This document shows, in pieces, positions 1 through 7,543 of a stretch of DNA of 33,011 bases. The stretch is from positions 1 to 33,011 of the forward strand of contig CAMTMZ010000030.1 of assembly GCA_947073765.1 (NCBI GenBank), given 5' to 3'. A program made the translations under genes and the position numbers. The first letter of the stretch is position 1. Each line of letters begins with the position of its first letter. The DNA comes from an uncultured Bacillota bacterium. Its GTDB lineage: Bacteria; Bacillota; Clostridia; Oscillospirales; Oscillospiraceae. The notes beneath the pieces were generated by a model. That model saw only the letters and a program-made list of their open reading frames with translations, did not search any database and was not told the origin of the DNA.

Positions 1-551
1 GGAAGGATTTCGTTGATGAAAGCTACGCCGTCCTCTTTTTCGGAAATGATGTTCATGGCATTGAACGTACAGCCCATAAACATAGCCACGATCAGCACGG
101 CGGGGATGAAAATGTCTTGAAAACGTTCCAGAATGTCAGGGCGTTCCAGCGTCAAAACTTTCACCAGCTCCGCTTCTGCCCGCTGTTCATAGAGAGCAGG
201 GAGCGTAGCCGCCGCCTGCTGAAAAATGTCCAGCTCGTCCCCGCTGATTGCAGTTTTGATGCTGTCCCCGTCTGCTTTCACGCCAATGACATTGGTAGAC
301 GGTTCTTTGATGGCGGCGGTCAGTTCTTCCGGCGTTTGGTAGGCCGTCACCGGACCGTACCGCTCCAACCATGTGACTGTCTGCGGGGAGAGGTCGTTTT
401 CCAGTACGCCGAAATGCAGTTCCCCCAAGGTGGACAGATCAATGGAACCCATAAAATTCAATGCCACAGCGACCAAGATGGGCAGCAGGAACGTCATCAG
501 GCAGAATTTATCCCGCAGAACACTTTTCAGTTGATATTGTAAGCCTCTCAC
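1..551 (-). CDS. ABC-2 type transporter permease, partial at left edge
   Basis: Translating the minus strand from a GTG at 551 gives an open frame running off the window. It starts MRGLQYQLKS, followed by a hydrophobic segment near residues 18-36, a long hydrophilic stretch of about 115 residues, then a second hydrophobic segment (FIPAVLIVAMFMGC) and an NxxSEKEDG-like turn typical of ABC-2 permeases. The start is supported by an AAAGGAGG ribosome site a few bases upstream; it lies 3 bases past the stop of the preceding permease gene, so the two are cotranscribed. It probably forms the membrane channel with the neighbouring permease and ATPase. The substrate is unknown. About half of the protein is outside the window. 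Confidence 0.8.
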   Translation of the reverse strand, partial: MRGLQYQLKSVLRDKFCLMTFLLPILVAVALNFMGSIDLSTLGELHFGVLENDLSPQTVTWLERYGPVTAYQTPEELTAAIKEPSTNVIGVKADGDSIKTAISGDELDIFQQAAATLPALYEQRAEAELVKVLTLERPDILERFQDIFIPAVLIVAMFMGCTFNAMNIISEKEDGVAFINEIL

Positions 552-554
552 GCC

Positions 555-1547
555 TCACCCCTCCTTTCCAATCTCACGGTGAAATGCAAGCCGCACCGTC
601 AGGAACAGCAGCACGATCATACCGACAGCGCCAGCATAATAGTCAGGAGAAATATCCGTTCCGAAATAGGCGTTTTTTAGGCCCATATAGACATGATAGA
701 ACGGATGATAGCCGATCCAGTCAAATTTGATTGACGTATTGGCGGATAAAAATACGGGGGTCGCGGCGAAAATGGCAATCACCAGATAGGCCAGCGTAAA
801 CTGCCGGAAATCTTTCAGCAGCAGGGCGCAGAGCAAACCCAACAAGGCCATCATCAGCGACAGGATGGCCGTCTGGAGCAGGACAGCGGGCAGCACCGCC
901 GCTCCATCCGCAAACCCTATATTCAGCATGGTAAGCAGCACCGCAAAGGCCAGATCGGAGAGCAGGAGCACCGCCAGCTTGGACAGGAGGAACAAGTCTT
1001 TTCGCACCGGGAGAATGGCGTGGACACGAATGACCCCCATGCCCTTCTCCTTAAACAGCACGGCGGCGATGCCCAAAAACCCCACAGCGGCCAGCTCAAA
1101 AAACAGCAGCTCGCAGGTGATCTCTTTTCTCGCCTTTTGTTCTGGCGTATTTGTGCCAAGTACCTCCGGGGCGGGGCTGGCCGAAGGCCGCAGTAAAGAC
1201 AGGGCATAGTCCGCCCGGTGGCGGTCAACGTGTTCCGCTCCCTTATAGAGTACCACTCGCACTTCTCCGGCGCTAGCGTCCAGCCCCACGCCGTTGGCGT
1301 CAGAGAGTAGGACGGTGTCCATGTTCTCCATGGAGAAAACGGTCTGCACCAAGGGCGATTTTTCCGCCTGCGTCCCTGCCGGGTCGTAGAGATACACATT
1401 GTAGGGCGGCATCTGCATAAAACGGATATAACCCAGGTTCACATAGGCTGTATAGAGGATCAGAAAGCCTATCGCCATCAGAAAGAATTTCCCCGACATC
1501 AGCATCTGGCAGTCCTTTTTGAACAGAGAGTAAGCGCCTTTTCCCAT
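555..1547 (-). CDS. ABC-2 type transporter permease
   Basis: A 330-residue membrane protein. One transmembrane segment lies near residues 21-40, followed by an external domain of roughly 110 residues, then about five hydrophobic segments between residues 145 and 320 (e.g. LLFFELAAVGFLGIAAVLF and GAVGMIVLLFLTVRLAF). This one-plus-five layout with a large first loop is that of ABC-2 exporters. Its ATG overlaps the stop of the ATPase gene by one base (TGATG), so the two are translationally coupled. The following permease starts within 4 bases of its stop. It likely pairs with that permease as a heterodimeric channel. No substrate can be read from the sequence. Confidence 0.85.
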   Translation of the reverse strand: MGKGAYSLFKKDCQMLMSGKFFLMAIGFLILYTAYVNLGYIRFMQMPPYNVYLYDPAGTQAEKSPLVQTVFSMENMDTVLLSDANGVGLDASAGEVRVVLYKGAEHVDRHRADYALSLLRPSASPAPEVLGTNTPEQKARKEITCELLFFELAAVGFLGIAAVLFKEKGMGVIRVHAILPVRKDLFLLSKLAVLLLSDLAFAVLLTMLNIGFADGAAVLPAVLLQTAILSLMMALLGLLCALLLKDFRQFTLAYLVIAIFAATPVFLSANTSIKFDWIGYHPFYHVYMGLKNAYFGTDISPDYYAGAVGMIVLLFLTVRLAFHREIGKEG

Positions 1548-2395
1548 CAGGACAGCCCCCTCCCCGTATACTGGATGAACATATCCTCCAGAGTGGGCTC
1601 CTGGGAGTGGATGCTGATGATCTCGTCGTGGGCAAAGGAGATGCCCGCCTCCAGTTCCGGGACCTCTATGGTTTTCGTTTCCCGCTGTCCGCGATACAGA
1701 TAGTCGATCACGACCCGGTGGTTGCTGTTCTTCTCTTTCAGCCGTTTGGGGGTGTCCAAGGCCACGATGTCCCCGTTGGAGATGAACGCCACACGGTCAC
1801 ACAGTAAGTCGGCGTCCACCATGTTGTGGGTGGTGACAAAAACCGTCGTTCCCTTTTTGCGCTCCTGCTCAATGATCCTTCGGAACAGCACCGCGCCGGA
1901 GGGGTCGAGGCCGCTGGTGGGTTCGTCCAGGAACAGCAGCCGGGGATTGCTCACCAGCGCCCGGGCCATGCTCACCCGCTGGCGCATCCCCTTGGAGTAG
2001 GAGGACACCGGCTTTTTCAGAAAGTCCGGCTTAAATTCCAGCGCATCCAGCAGTTCACCCACATCCCGCCGCTGCTCCCTGGGATAGAACGAGGCGAAAT
2101 AATTCAGGTTGTCCACGGCGCTCAAATTGGCGTACAGGTAGGGAAACTCAAATAGGACGCCGATCTTCTGAAAAAATTCCTGGCCGTGGGCGGCGGAAAT
2201 GTCCTGCCCGAACAGGGAAACCTTACCGCTGTGGCCCTTCAAAATCCCGGTCAGAATTTTTTGGGTTGTGGATTTCCCGGAGCCATTTGGCCCCAAGAAG
2301 CCGAAAATTTCCCCGTCCTCCACGGTGAAGTCCAGACCGTGGAGGGCCTGCTTGTCTTTGCCGTAGGAGAACATCAGGTTTTTAACCTCGATCAC
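1547..2395 (-). CDS. ABC transporter ATP-binding protein
   Basis: A 282-residue nucleotide-binding subunit of the ABC exporter. Visible motifs are Walker A GPNGSGKST (residues 35-43), a Q-loop region near LFEFPYLY, signature SYSKGMRQR (about 134), Walker B LLFLDEPTSGLDP and the switch histidine in VTTHNM. The C-terminal extension after residue 215 is usual for ATPases serving ABC-2 permeases such as antibiotic or lantibiotic exporters. The start is GTG; this codon lies in a GTGA overlap with the stop of the upstream 48-residue gene, so translation is coupled. It powers the two permeases encoded immediately downstream. Confidence 0.93.
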   Translation of the reverse strand: MIEVKNLMFSYGKDKQALHGLDFTVEDGEIFGFLGPNGSGKSTTQKILTGILKGHSGKVSLFGQDISAAHGQEFFQKIGVLFEFPYLYANLSAVDNLNYFASFYPREQRRDVGELLDALEFKPDFLKKPVSSYSKGMRQRVSMARALVSNPRLLFLDEPTSGLDPSGAVLFRRIIEQERKKGTTVFVTTHNMVDADLLCDRVAFISNGDIVALDTPKRLKEKNSNHRVVIDYLYRGQRETKTIEVPELEAGISFAHDEIISIHSQEPTLEDMFIQYTGRGLS

Positions 2396-2538
2396 TCGTC
2401 ATCACCCCACTTCCCACGCTTATTTTTCTCCTGCTGGCGCTTGCTCCACCACTTCATAAACTTGACCTTGAAGGGGATGGAGATGACCAGCGCCACAGCG
2501 ATCATCAGCCACCAGTACCACGCTAAACCTAAGAACAT
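2392..2538 (-). CDS. Small single-span membrane protein (48 aa)
   Basis: A 48-residue ORF begins at an ATG preceded by AGGAGGG at good spacing and ends in a four-base overlap with the ATPase gene. It has one hydrophobic segment (about residues 4-23, rich in Trp: AWYWWLM), followed by a strongly basic tail (KFMKWWSKRQQEKNKR) and an acidic end. It is the first gene after the regulated promoter at 2567-2621, so it leads the exporter operon. The topology suggests an inner-membrane helix with a cytoplasmic basic tail, perhaps a small subunit or modulator of the transporter; that role is inferred from position only. I do not recognise a named family. Confidence 0.75.
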   Translation of the reverse strand: MFLGLAWYWWLMIAVALVISIPFKVKFMKWWSKRQQEKNKRGKWGDDE

Positions 2539-2566
2539 AAAAACCCTCCTGATTTGTGATAAGGAG

Positions 2567-2621
2567 AGTTTAGGGCTGCGGTATGAAATTGGTGTGAGGC
2601 CGCTGTGAAATCCGTGTGAAA
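2567..2621 (-). promoter_or_regulatory. Exporter operon promoter with four 11-bp-spaced regulator half-sites
   Basis: Read on the minus strand, half-sites TTTCACA, TTTCACA, CCTCACA and TTTCATA start exactly 11 bases apart. On the plus strand the conserved T of TGAAA/TGAGG falls at 2584, 2595, 2606 and 2617. A -10 like hexamer TAAACT lies at 2572-2567. The hexamer 17 bases upstream of it is ACACCA, not a -35 box. Direct repeats with one-turn spacing replacing a -35 box are typical of OmpR/PhoB-family activation. The adjacent response regulator is the obvious candidate to bind. Confidence 0.6.
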
Positions 2622-3692
2622 TTATTCTGTGACAGGGATGGATAACCAGAACCGCACTCCGTCCACCCGGTTTTCCACGCCATAGGGGTAATTTTGCATA
2701 GACAGAATCTGCGCCACGATGGACAGGCCCAGACCGGAGCCGTTGTATTCCGCGCCGCTGTCCCGGTAGAATTTTGTCCATATTTTAGGTAGGTCGTTTT
2801 CTGGAATGGGCCTGCCCTGATTGAATATGGAGAAATGCAGCGTCTCGCTGTCCGCTGTCAATTCCAGACGCAGAACCCCACCGGGGAGCACATTTTTCTT
2901 GGCGTTGACAATCATATTGTCCAGAACCTGCTCCATGCGCCGCCGGTCTGTCTGCACAAAAGCCCTCTGTTCCGGAAGCGCATATTGCAGTTCAAAATTG
3001 GCATCCGGGGCGTCGATCAGGAGCCGCCCGGCCACCGTCTCCGTCAGCTCCACAAAGTCAAACCGGGTGACACTGAGCTTTGCGGCCCCGCTCTCCAGGG
3101 CTGACAGATCCAGCAGAGCCACGATCAGGCCGTTCATGCGCTCTACCTCAGAGACGATGACCTGGGCGTATTTCTGTTTCTTGACCTCATCCCCCTCGCC
3201 CTGCAAGCCCTCGGCATAGGCCCGGATGATGCCCAGCGGGGTTTTCATTTCATGGGAGAGGCTGTCCACCAGTTCCTTGCGCTCGGCCAGCAATAGCCGT
3301 TCCTTTTCTACATCCCGTTCAAGCTGCGTGTTTGCGTCCTCTAAACGGACAAGGGTCTGCTGCAGATTATCCGCCATCGTGTTCAGACTGGCGGACAGTT
3401 CCCCAAATTCATCAGTTGAAACAAGATCGCAGGGGGCGGAAAAGTCCAGTCCCGCCATGCGTTTTGCAGAAGCGTTGAGCTTGTCAATCGGTCTTGTGAT
3501 AAAGCGGCCCATAAAAAGGTCAATACCGATAATCAGCAGAAAAACAAACCCCAGCCAGATTAGAAAAGAAGCATCTTCACTGACCGGCAGGCCGGTGGAG
3601 AAGATGTAAGAAAAGATCAACACGGCCCCCGCCAGCTTAGAGAGCATTAAAATCTTTTTCCGAACAGTACGGAGTGAAAATGCTTCTTTCAT
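2622..3692 (-). CDS. Sensor histidine kinase (short-loop, intramembrane-sensing type)
   Basis: A 356-residue membrane kinase. Two transmembrane segments (about 15-34 and 43-61) are separated by only about 8-10 residues, so there is almost no external sensor domain. A HAMP-like linker follows (about 62-115), then a coiled segment and the H-box SHEMKTPLG with phospho-accepting H147. The ATPase part shows an N-box (DNMIVNAKKN), then GSGLGLSI. Kinases of this shape (e.g. BceS- or LiaS-like) commonly sense through a partner ABC transporter or membrane stress. Its ATG overlaps the response regulator stop (ATGA), and its product should phosphorylate that regulator. The signal is unknown. Confidence 0.9.
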   Translation of the reverse strand: MKEAFSLRTVRKKILMLSKLAGAVLIFSYIFSTGLPVSEDASFLIWLGFVFLLIIGIDLFMGRFITRPIDKLNASAKRMAGLDFSAPCDLVSTDEFGELSASLNTMADNLQQTLVRLEDANTQLERDVEKERLLLAERKELVDSLSHEMKTPLGIIRAYAEGLQGEGDEVKKQKYAQVIVSEVERMNGLIVALLDLSALESGAAKLSVTRFDFVELTETVAGRLLIDAPDANFELQYALPEQRAFVQTDRRRMEQVLDNMIVNAKKNVLPGGVLRLELTADSETLHFSIFNQGRPIPENDLPKIWTKFYRDSGAEYNGSGLGLSIVAQILSMQNYPYGVENRVDGVRFWLSIPVTE

Positions 3693-4357
3693 ATCGTCAC
3701 CTCGAATTTATAGCCAGAGCGGATTAGTGTGACGATATGCCTGCCCTCGTCCCCCAGCTTTTGCCGCAGGGTCTTGATGTGGGTGTCCACGGTGCGGGTC
3801 GTTCCCTCAAAGTCATAGTCCCAGACACGGTTTAGTAGCTGCTCCCGGCTGAAAATCTGTCCGGGATTTTCCATCAGGAAAGAGAGCAATTCATATTCCT
3901 TGTGGGTCAAGGTGATCTCCTGGCCGTCCAGATAAACCCTGTGGGCGTTGGGCTGGAGCATGATTTTCCCGGCGGTGATCGCTCCAGCAGACGCAGCGGA
4001 GGAACGTCGCAGGAGGGCGTTTGCCTTGGCCAGCAGCACCTTGAGACTGAATGGCTTTGTCATGTAGTCGTCCGCACCGTAGTCGTAGCCTTTCAGTTTG
4101 TCGTCCTCCCCGCTTTTGGCGGTGAGCATGATGATGGGTATATCGCTCATTTCCCGCGCCATCCTGCAGACGGAGAAGCCGTCCAGATGGGGCATCATCA
4201 CGTCCAGAATCATGAGGTCCATAGGATGGTTTTTCAGCGCAACAAGGGCGTCTATGCCATCGTCAGCGGTAAAGCAGGTGTGCCCGCCCTTTCTCATATA
4301 GTCCAGGATAATGTCCTGCATGGCCTTTTCATCTTCCACAATTAAAATATTTGCCAT
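3689..4357 (-). CDS. OmpR-family response regulator
   Basis: A 222-residue two-domain regulator. The receiver domain starts MANILIVEDE, with acidic pocket residues E8/D9, phospho-acceptor D52 in MILDVMMP, the T in MLTAKS and the lysine in MTKPF. A winged-helix DNA-binding domain follows (about 125-222), with LTHKEYELLSFL and RTVDTHIKTLRQKLG. The chosen ATG has an AGGAGG site upstream; a longer in-frame extension upstream lacks one and would run through the promoter. It is the first gene of a regulator-kinase pair and probably activates the exporter operon through the 11-bp repeats at 2584-2621. Confidence 0.93.
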   Translation of the reverse strand: MANILIVEDEKAMQDIILDYMRKGGHTCFTADDGIDALVALKNHPMDLMILDVMMPHLDGFSVCRMAREMSDIPIIMLTAKSGEDDKLKGYDYGADDYMTKPFSLKVLLAKANALLRRSSAASAGAITAGKIMLQPNAHRVYLDGQEITLTHKEYELLSFLMENPGQIFSREQLLNRVWDYDFEGTTRTVDTHIKTLRQKLGDEGRHIVTLIRSGYKFEVTI

Positions 4358-4396
4358 AGTGCCTCCTGATCGGTAGAAAACCTTACGATACCTCCG

Positions 4397-4425
4397 ATTA
4401 TATTTTGTGTAAGAAGAAAAAACAA
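4397..4425 (-). promoter_or_regulatory. Sigma-A-type promoter of the regulator-kinase pair
   Basis: On the minus strand, TTGTTT (4425-4420), a 17-base spacer and a perfect TATAAT (4402-4397) lie about 40 bases upstream of the response regulator start. No 11-bp repeats like those of the exporter promoter were seen here, so the regulator pair may be expressed constitutively. Confidence 0.6.
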
Positions 4426-4779
4426 GGCTATGTTTGATGGGCCGCAAAACTTTTTGCTGAGACTGTTTGGGACCTAACAGTCTTAACAATTGGTCAAACG
4501 CTCAAGTGGGCTGAGGGGATGAAAGGGGAAGCAGGATAAAGGGGTGACACCTTGCGTCGACCCGCCGGTTCAAACTGTCTCGCGGTGGGTGTCGGGGTGC
4601 TGCGAGCAAAAGAATTTTGTATGTGCTGTTTGCTTGCGGACTCGAGCGGCACAGCTTGTTGTGTTCTAAAATAGTGCACTTTTTGGCTTACAATCCCTTT
4701 GTTTTTTTCTTTTTCTTTTGTATGCTGATACCAAAGCAATATATTGTTTCAAATTTATCAAAAGGAGCATTGAGTTCAG
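4426..4779. other. Intergenic region with a hairpin and a sharp base-composition change
   Basis: No convincing gene. An 8-bp inverted repeat (4460-4467 with 4476-4483) sits at the left. From about 4500 to 4660 the sequence is GC-rich; a partial inverted repeat near 4608-4645 pairs GCGAGCAAA with TTTGCTTGC at one mismatch. After about 4670 it becomes T-rich and leads to the TIM-barrel gene, which has an AAAAGGAG ribosome site. An 81-codon open frame on the minus strand (4494-4739) lacks a ribosome site and was not called. The abrupt change may mark the edge of an acquired segment. Confidence 0.4.
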
Positions 4780-5606
4780 ATGAAATTTTGTTATCAGGTA
4801 GCAACGCCAGATGTTGCCATCGCTCCCAGCGTCACCTCCTACCAGGGAGCCCTGGAAAAGAGTTTCCAGGATATCGCCGCTTTGGGCTACGACCAGGCCG
4901 AGCTGATGACTGTCGACCCAGACAAATTAGACTGGACTGATGTCAAAAAGCTGGCAGAGAAGTATAATCTGACCATTCCTCTGATTTGTACCGGTGAAGT
5001 CTACGGCCAGCTGGGCATCTCTTTTGTGGACCCAGACCCGGCGGAAAATAGCTTTAGACCGGATGCGCCGGATCATCGATTTTGCCTCCTTTCTGGGGCG
5101 CAAATGTCAACGTGGGCCGCATCCGCGGCCAGTACACCACCGGCATCCCCCGGCAGGCCACCTACGCTGCGGCCGTGGCTGCTTTCCGTCAGATCAACAC
5201 TTACGCAGCCGAAAAAAATGTAATGATCGCCTTAGCGACGATCAACACGCTCCAAAGCAACTTCATCAACACCATGGCTGAGGGCGCCGCTTTTGTGGAT
5301 ACCGTGGGACACCCCAATTTCAAATTGATGGTCGACATCTTCCATATGAACATGGAAGAAAAAGACATATGCCGGTCGATCAAGGATTATGCCGCCTATA
5401 TCATTTATGTACACCTATCTGACAGCAACCGCCGTTACCCCGGCTCTGCCGGCCTGAACTTTCAAAAAGTTATCCAGGCTTTTCAGGCCAGCGGTTACGA
5501 CGGCACTTTCTCCGTAGAGGTCATGCAGGTGCCTGACCAGAAGACCTCCGCCCAAAAGTCAATGGAATGCCTTAAACCCATTTTCGCCCAGATATACGGC
5601 GGATAA
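4780..5606 (+). pseudogene. Sugar phosphate isomerase/epimerase-like TIM-barrel protein, two frameshifts
   Basis: The three reading frames join into one protein of about 274 residues of the xylose-isomerase-like TIM-barrel (AP endonuclease 2) family. Frame 1 covers MKFCYQVATP to DPDP, a second frame covers RKIALDRMRRIIDFASFLG, and a third runs from GANVNVGRIRGQY to the stop at 5606. One extra base at about 5037-5044 (CCGGCGG) and one at 5095-5098 (GGGG) explain both shifts. Removing them leaves 825 bases, an exact number of codons. Conserved features include MVDIFHMNMEE and YVHLSDSNRRYPG, usual metal and substrate positions in this family. It may be a hydroxypyruvate-isomerase-like (OtnI-type) enzyme given the sugar-acid kinase/PdxA2 pair nearby. 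Either a recent pseudogene or two sequencing errors. Confidence 0.75.
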
Positions 5607-5614
5607 ACAAAAGT

Positions 5615-5656
5615 CCTGCGTCCATCCCTTCCAGGATGAACGCAGGTTTATTTTTG
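5615..5656 (+). terminator. Rho-independent terminator after the TIM-barrel gene
   Basis: CCTGCGT (5615-5621) pairs with ACGCAGG (5640-5646), and an inner CATCC/GGATG pairing adds to the stem with one mismatch between. It is followed by TTTATTTTTG. It begins 9 bases after the stop codon. Confidence 0.8.
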
Positions 5657-5697
5657 AAAAAAGAAATTGGCGCGCGGCAATACCACACGCCAATTTC
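5657..5697 (-). terminator. Rho-independent terminator of the minus-strand catabolic operon
   Basis: A perfect 10-bp stem (5663-5672 with 5688-5697, GAAATTGGCG and its complement) is followed on the minus strand by CTTTTTTC. It lies 17 bases past the stop of the LeuD-like gene, so it ends the long operon that starts near 14402. Confidence 0.85.
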
Positions 5698-5713
5698 ATA
5701 TACGCGGAGAAGC

Positions 5714-6235
5714 TTACTGGCTTTCAGCAATTTTCAGTGCTGCCATCTTTCGGGCAATCGTCTCCTCCAAACCGCCATTTTCGTATATTTCCATTAGAAA
5801 ATCCGGGGTCTTTTTAATTTCATAGGACTGCCCCCGGGTCTCGTTCACCACGAGTCCGTTCACCAGATCAATCGTGACCACGTCGCCCTCGTCGATTTTC
5901 TGCAGAGCATCTTTCATCACCACCAAAGGCAGTCCCAGGTTCACAGAGTTGCGCAAAAACAGGCGGGCAAAGGACTCAGCGACGATGCAGGCAATCCCCC
6001 GGTTCTTAATGACCAGGGGCGCAGCCTGACGTGAGCTTCCGCAGCCGAAGTTCCGGCCGCCCACGATGATGTCGCCGTCCCGGCGCGCCTTACCAAACTC
6101 GGGGCGGACATTTTCAAAGCAATGGGTGCTCTGCTCCATGGCATCCAGGCTGATGAGGTATTTGGTGGGGATAATGTGGTCGGTGTCTACATTGTGGCCG
6201 AATTTCCACACACGGCCTTTCGTTTCTTTATTCAT
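5714..6235 (-). CDS. LeuD-family dehydratase small subunit
   Basis: A 173-residue swivel-domain subunit of an aconitase-superfamily dehydratase. It shows the N-terminal signature NVDTDHIIP (about 15-23), YLI, and the active-site loop GRNFGCGSSR (60-69), in which the Ser-Ser-Arg residues act in catalysis. The length fits the small subunits of isopropylmalate dehydratase, homoaconitase and 2,3-dimethylmalate dehydratase (DmdB) of the short archaeal/clostridial type. It follows the large-subunit gene by 15 bases and is the last gene of the operon. The context, a carboxylate transporter and sugar-acid enzymes with no leuA or leuB, argues for a catabolic dehydratase rather than leucine synthesis. 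The substrate is not determined. Confidence 0.88.
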   Translation of the reverse strand: MNKETKGRVWKFGHNVDTDHIIPTKYLISLDAMEQSTHCFENVRPEFGKARRDGDIIVGGRNFGCGSSRQAAPLVIKNRGIACIVAESFARLFLRNSVNLGLPLVVMKDALQKIDEGDVVTIDLVNGLVVNETRGQSYEIKKTPDFLMEIYENGGLEETIARKMAALKIAESQ

Positions 6236-6250
6236 CGAGCTTTCTCTCCC

Positions 6251-7513
6251 TTACACGCTTTCCGGCCCGCAGATGTATCCGGCCACAGCGGAGGCCGCGG
6301 CAACTGCCGGTCCAGACAGATAAACGAGGCTGTCCTTGTGGCCCATTCGACCGGTGAAGTTCCGCGCCGTAGTAGAAAGACAGACCTCGCCGGCCGCCAA
6401 AACACCCATGTGCCGCCCGCCGCAGGCGCCGCAGTTGGGTGTGCAGATCGCGCATCCGGCCTCCAGCATGGCCTGGATGTAGCCTTTTTTCAGAGATTCC
6501 ATGTAGACTTCCTGACTGCCGGGGATGACAATCATGCGGACATGGTCAGCCAGCTTCTTGCCCTCCAAAATTTTGGCGGCGATCATCATGTCCTCCGTGC
6601 GCCCGTTGGTGCAGGAGCCGAAGAAAACCTGATCCACACGAATTTGATCCTTCTCTACTTCGCTGATAGGTTTAGCGTTCTCAGGAAGGCTGGGTACGGC
6701 CACCTGAGGCTCCAGATCAGACACATCCAGCTCTACCACCTGACAATACCGGGCATCCTCATCAGCGGTATACACCTTGAAGGGGCGGCGGGCTCGTTCC
6801 TCCAGATAGTTCAAGGTCTCCTGGTTGAGGTTAAAGAAACAGCATTTGCCGCCCGCCTCAATAACCATGTTGGCCATAGTAAATCGACTGGACAGAGACA
6901 CACTGTCCAGCGCCTCGCCGCAAAATTCGATAGCCTTATAATTAGCACCCTCCACGCCGATCTTGCTGATGACATAAAGAATCAAATCCTTGCCCACGAC
7001 ACCGGGCTTCACGTTACCTTTCAGCACTACCTTAACGGTTTCGGGGACCTGCATCCAGATTTCGCCGAACACCATAGCGTGGAGCATATCGGTGCTGCCC
7101 ATTCCAGTGCTCATAGCGCCCAATGCCCCATAGGTGCAGGTGTGAGAATCAGCGCCAATGACGATGTCACCTGGCACCACATAGCCCTTATCGGGCACCA
7201 TAACATGGCAAATACCCACCCGGCCTACCTCGTAGAACTCCAAACCGAACTCCTTGGAGAACTCCCGGCAGGTCTTGTTATACTCGGCAGCGGCGATATT
7301 ATTGTTAGGAATGGAATGGTCCGTAAGAATGAGGATGCGGTCCTTATCAAAGATACGGTCACAGCCCAAACGGCGGAACCCTTCGATTGCCAATACGGAA
7401 GTGCTCTCGTTGCCCACAATAAAATCCACTTTGGCATTTACATACTCGCCGGCGTGGACTTCCTCCCGCCCGCAGTGAGCCGCCATAATTTTTTCAGCAA
7501 TAGTATGTCCCAT
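6251..7513 (-). CDS. LeuC-family dehydratase large subunit ([4Fe-4S])
   Basis: A 420-residue catalytic subunit of an aconitase-superfamily hydro-lyase. Three cluster ligands are visible: C301 in FGSCTNGR, and C361 and C364 in PNCGACGG. Other conserved elements are TDHSIPN (64-70), GADSHTCTYGALG (120-132) and STTARNFTGRMG near the C terminus. The length of about 420 matches the short LeuC/DmdA/homoaconitase type. With the downstream small subunit it should add or remove water from a hydroxy di- or tricarboxylate, with an oxygen-labile cluster. It directly follows tctA (30-base gap), suggesting it acts on the imported acid. Isopropylmalate, citramalate, dimethylmalate or an unknown acid are all possible substrates. 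Confidence 0.9.
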   Translation of the reverse strand: MGHTIAEKIMAAHCGREEVHAGEYVNAKVDFIVGNESTSVLAIEGFRRLGCDRIFDKDRILILTDHSIPNNNIAAAEYNKTCREFSKEFGLEFYEVGRVGICHVMVPDKGYVVPGDIVIGADSHTCTYGALGAMSTGMGSTDMLHAMVFGEIWMQVPETVKVVLKGNVKPGVVGKDLILYVISKIGVEGANYKAIEFCGEALDSVSLSSRFTMANMVIEAGGKCCFFNLNQETLNYLEERARRPFKVYTADEDARYCQVVELDVSDLEPQVAVPSLPENAKPISEVEKDQIRVDQVFFGSCTNGRTEDMMIAAKILEGKKLADHVRMIVIPGSQEVYMESLKKGYIQAMLEAGCAICTPNCGACGGRHMGVLAAGEVCLSTTARNFTGRMGHKDSLVYLSGPAVAAASAVAGYICGPESV

Positions 7514-7543
7514 AAATTGATTACTCCTTTATCGCGCAGCCAG

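Noticed and set aside
4494-4739. An 81-codon minus-strand frame in the gap before the TIM-barrel gene.
   Set aside because: No ribosome site, odd Pro/Ser-rich composition across a composition boundary, and no membrane or domain pattern.
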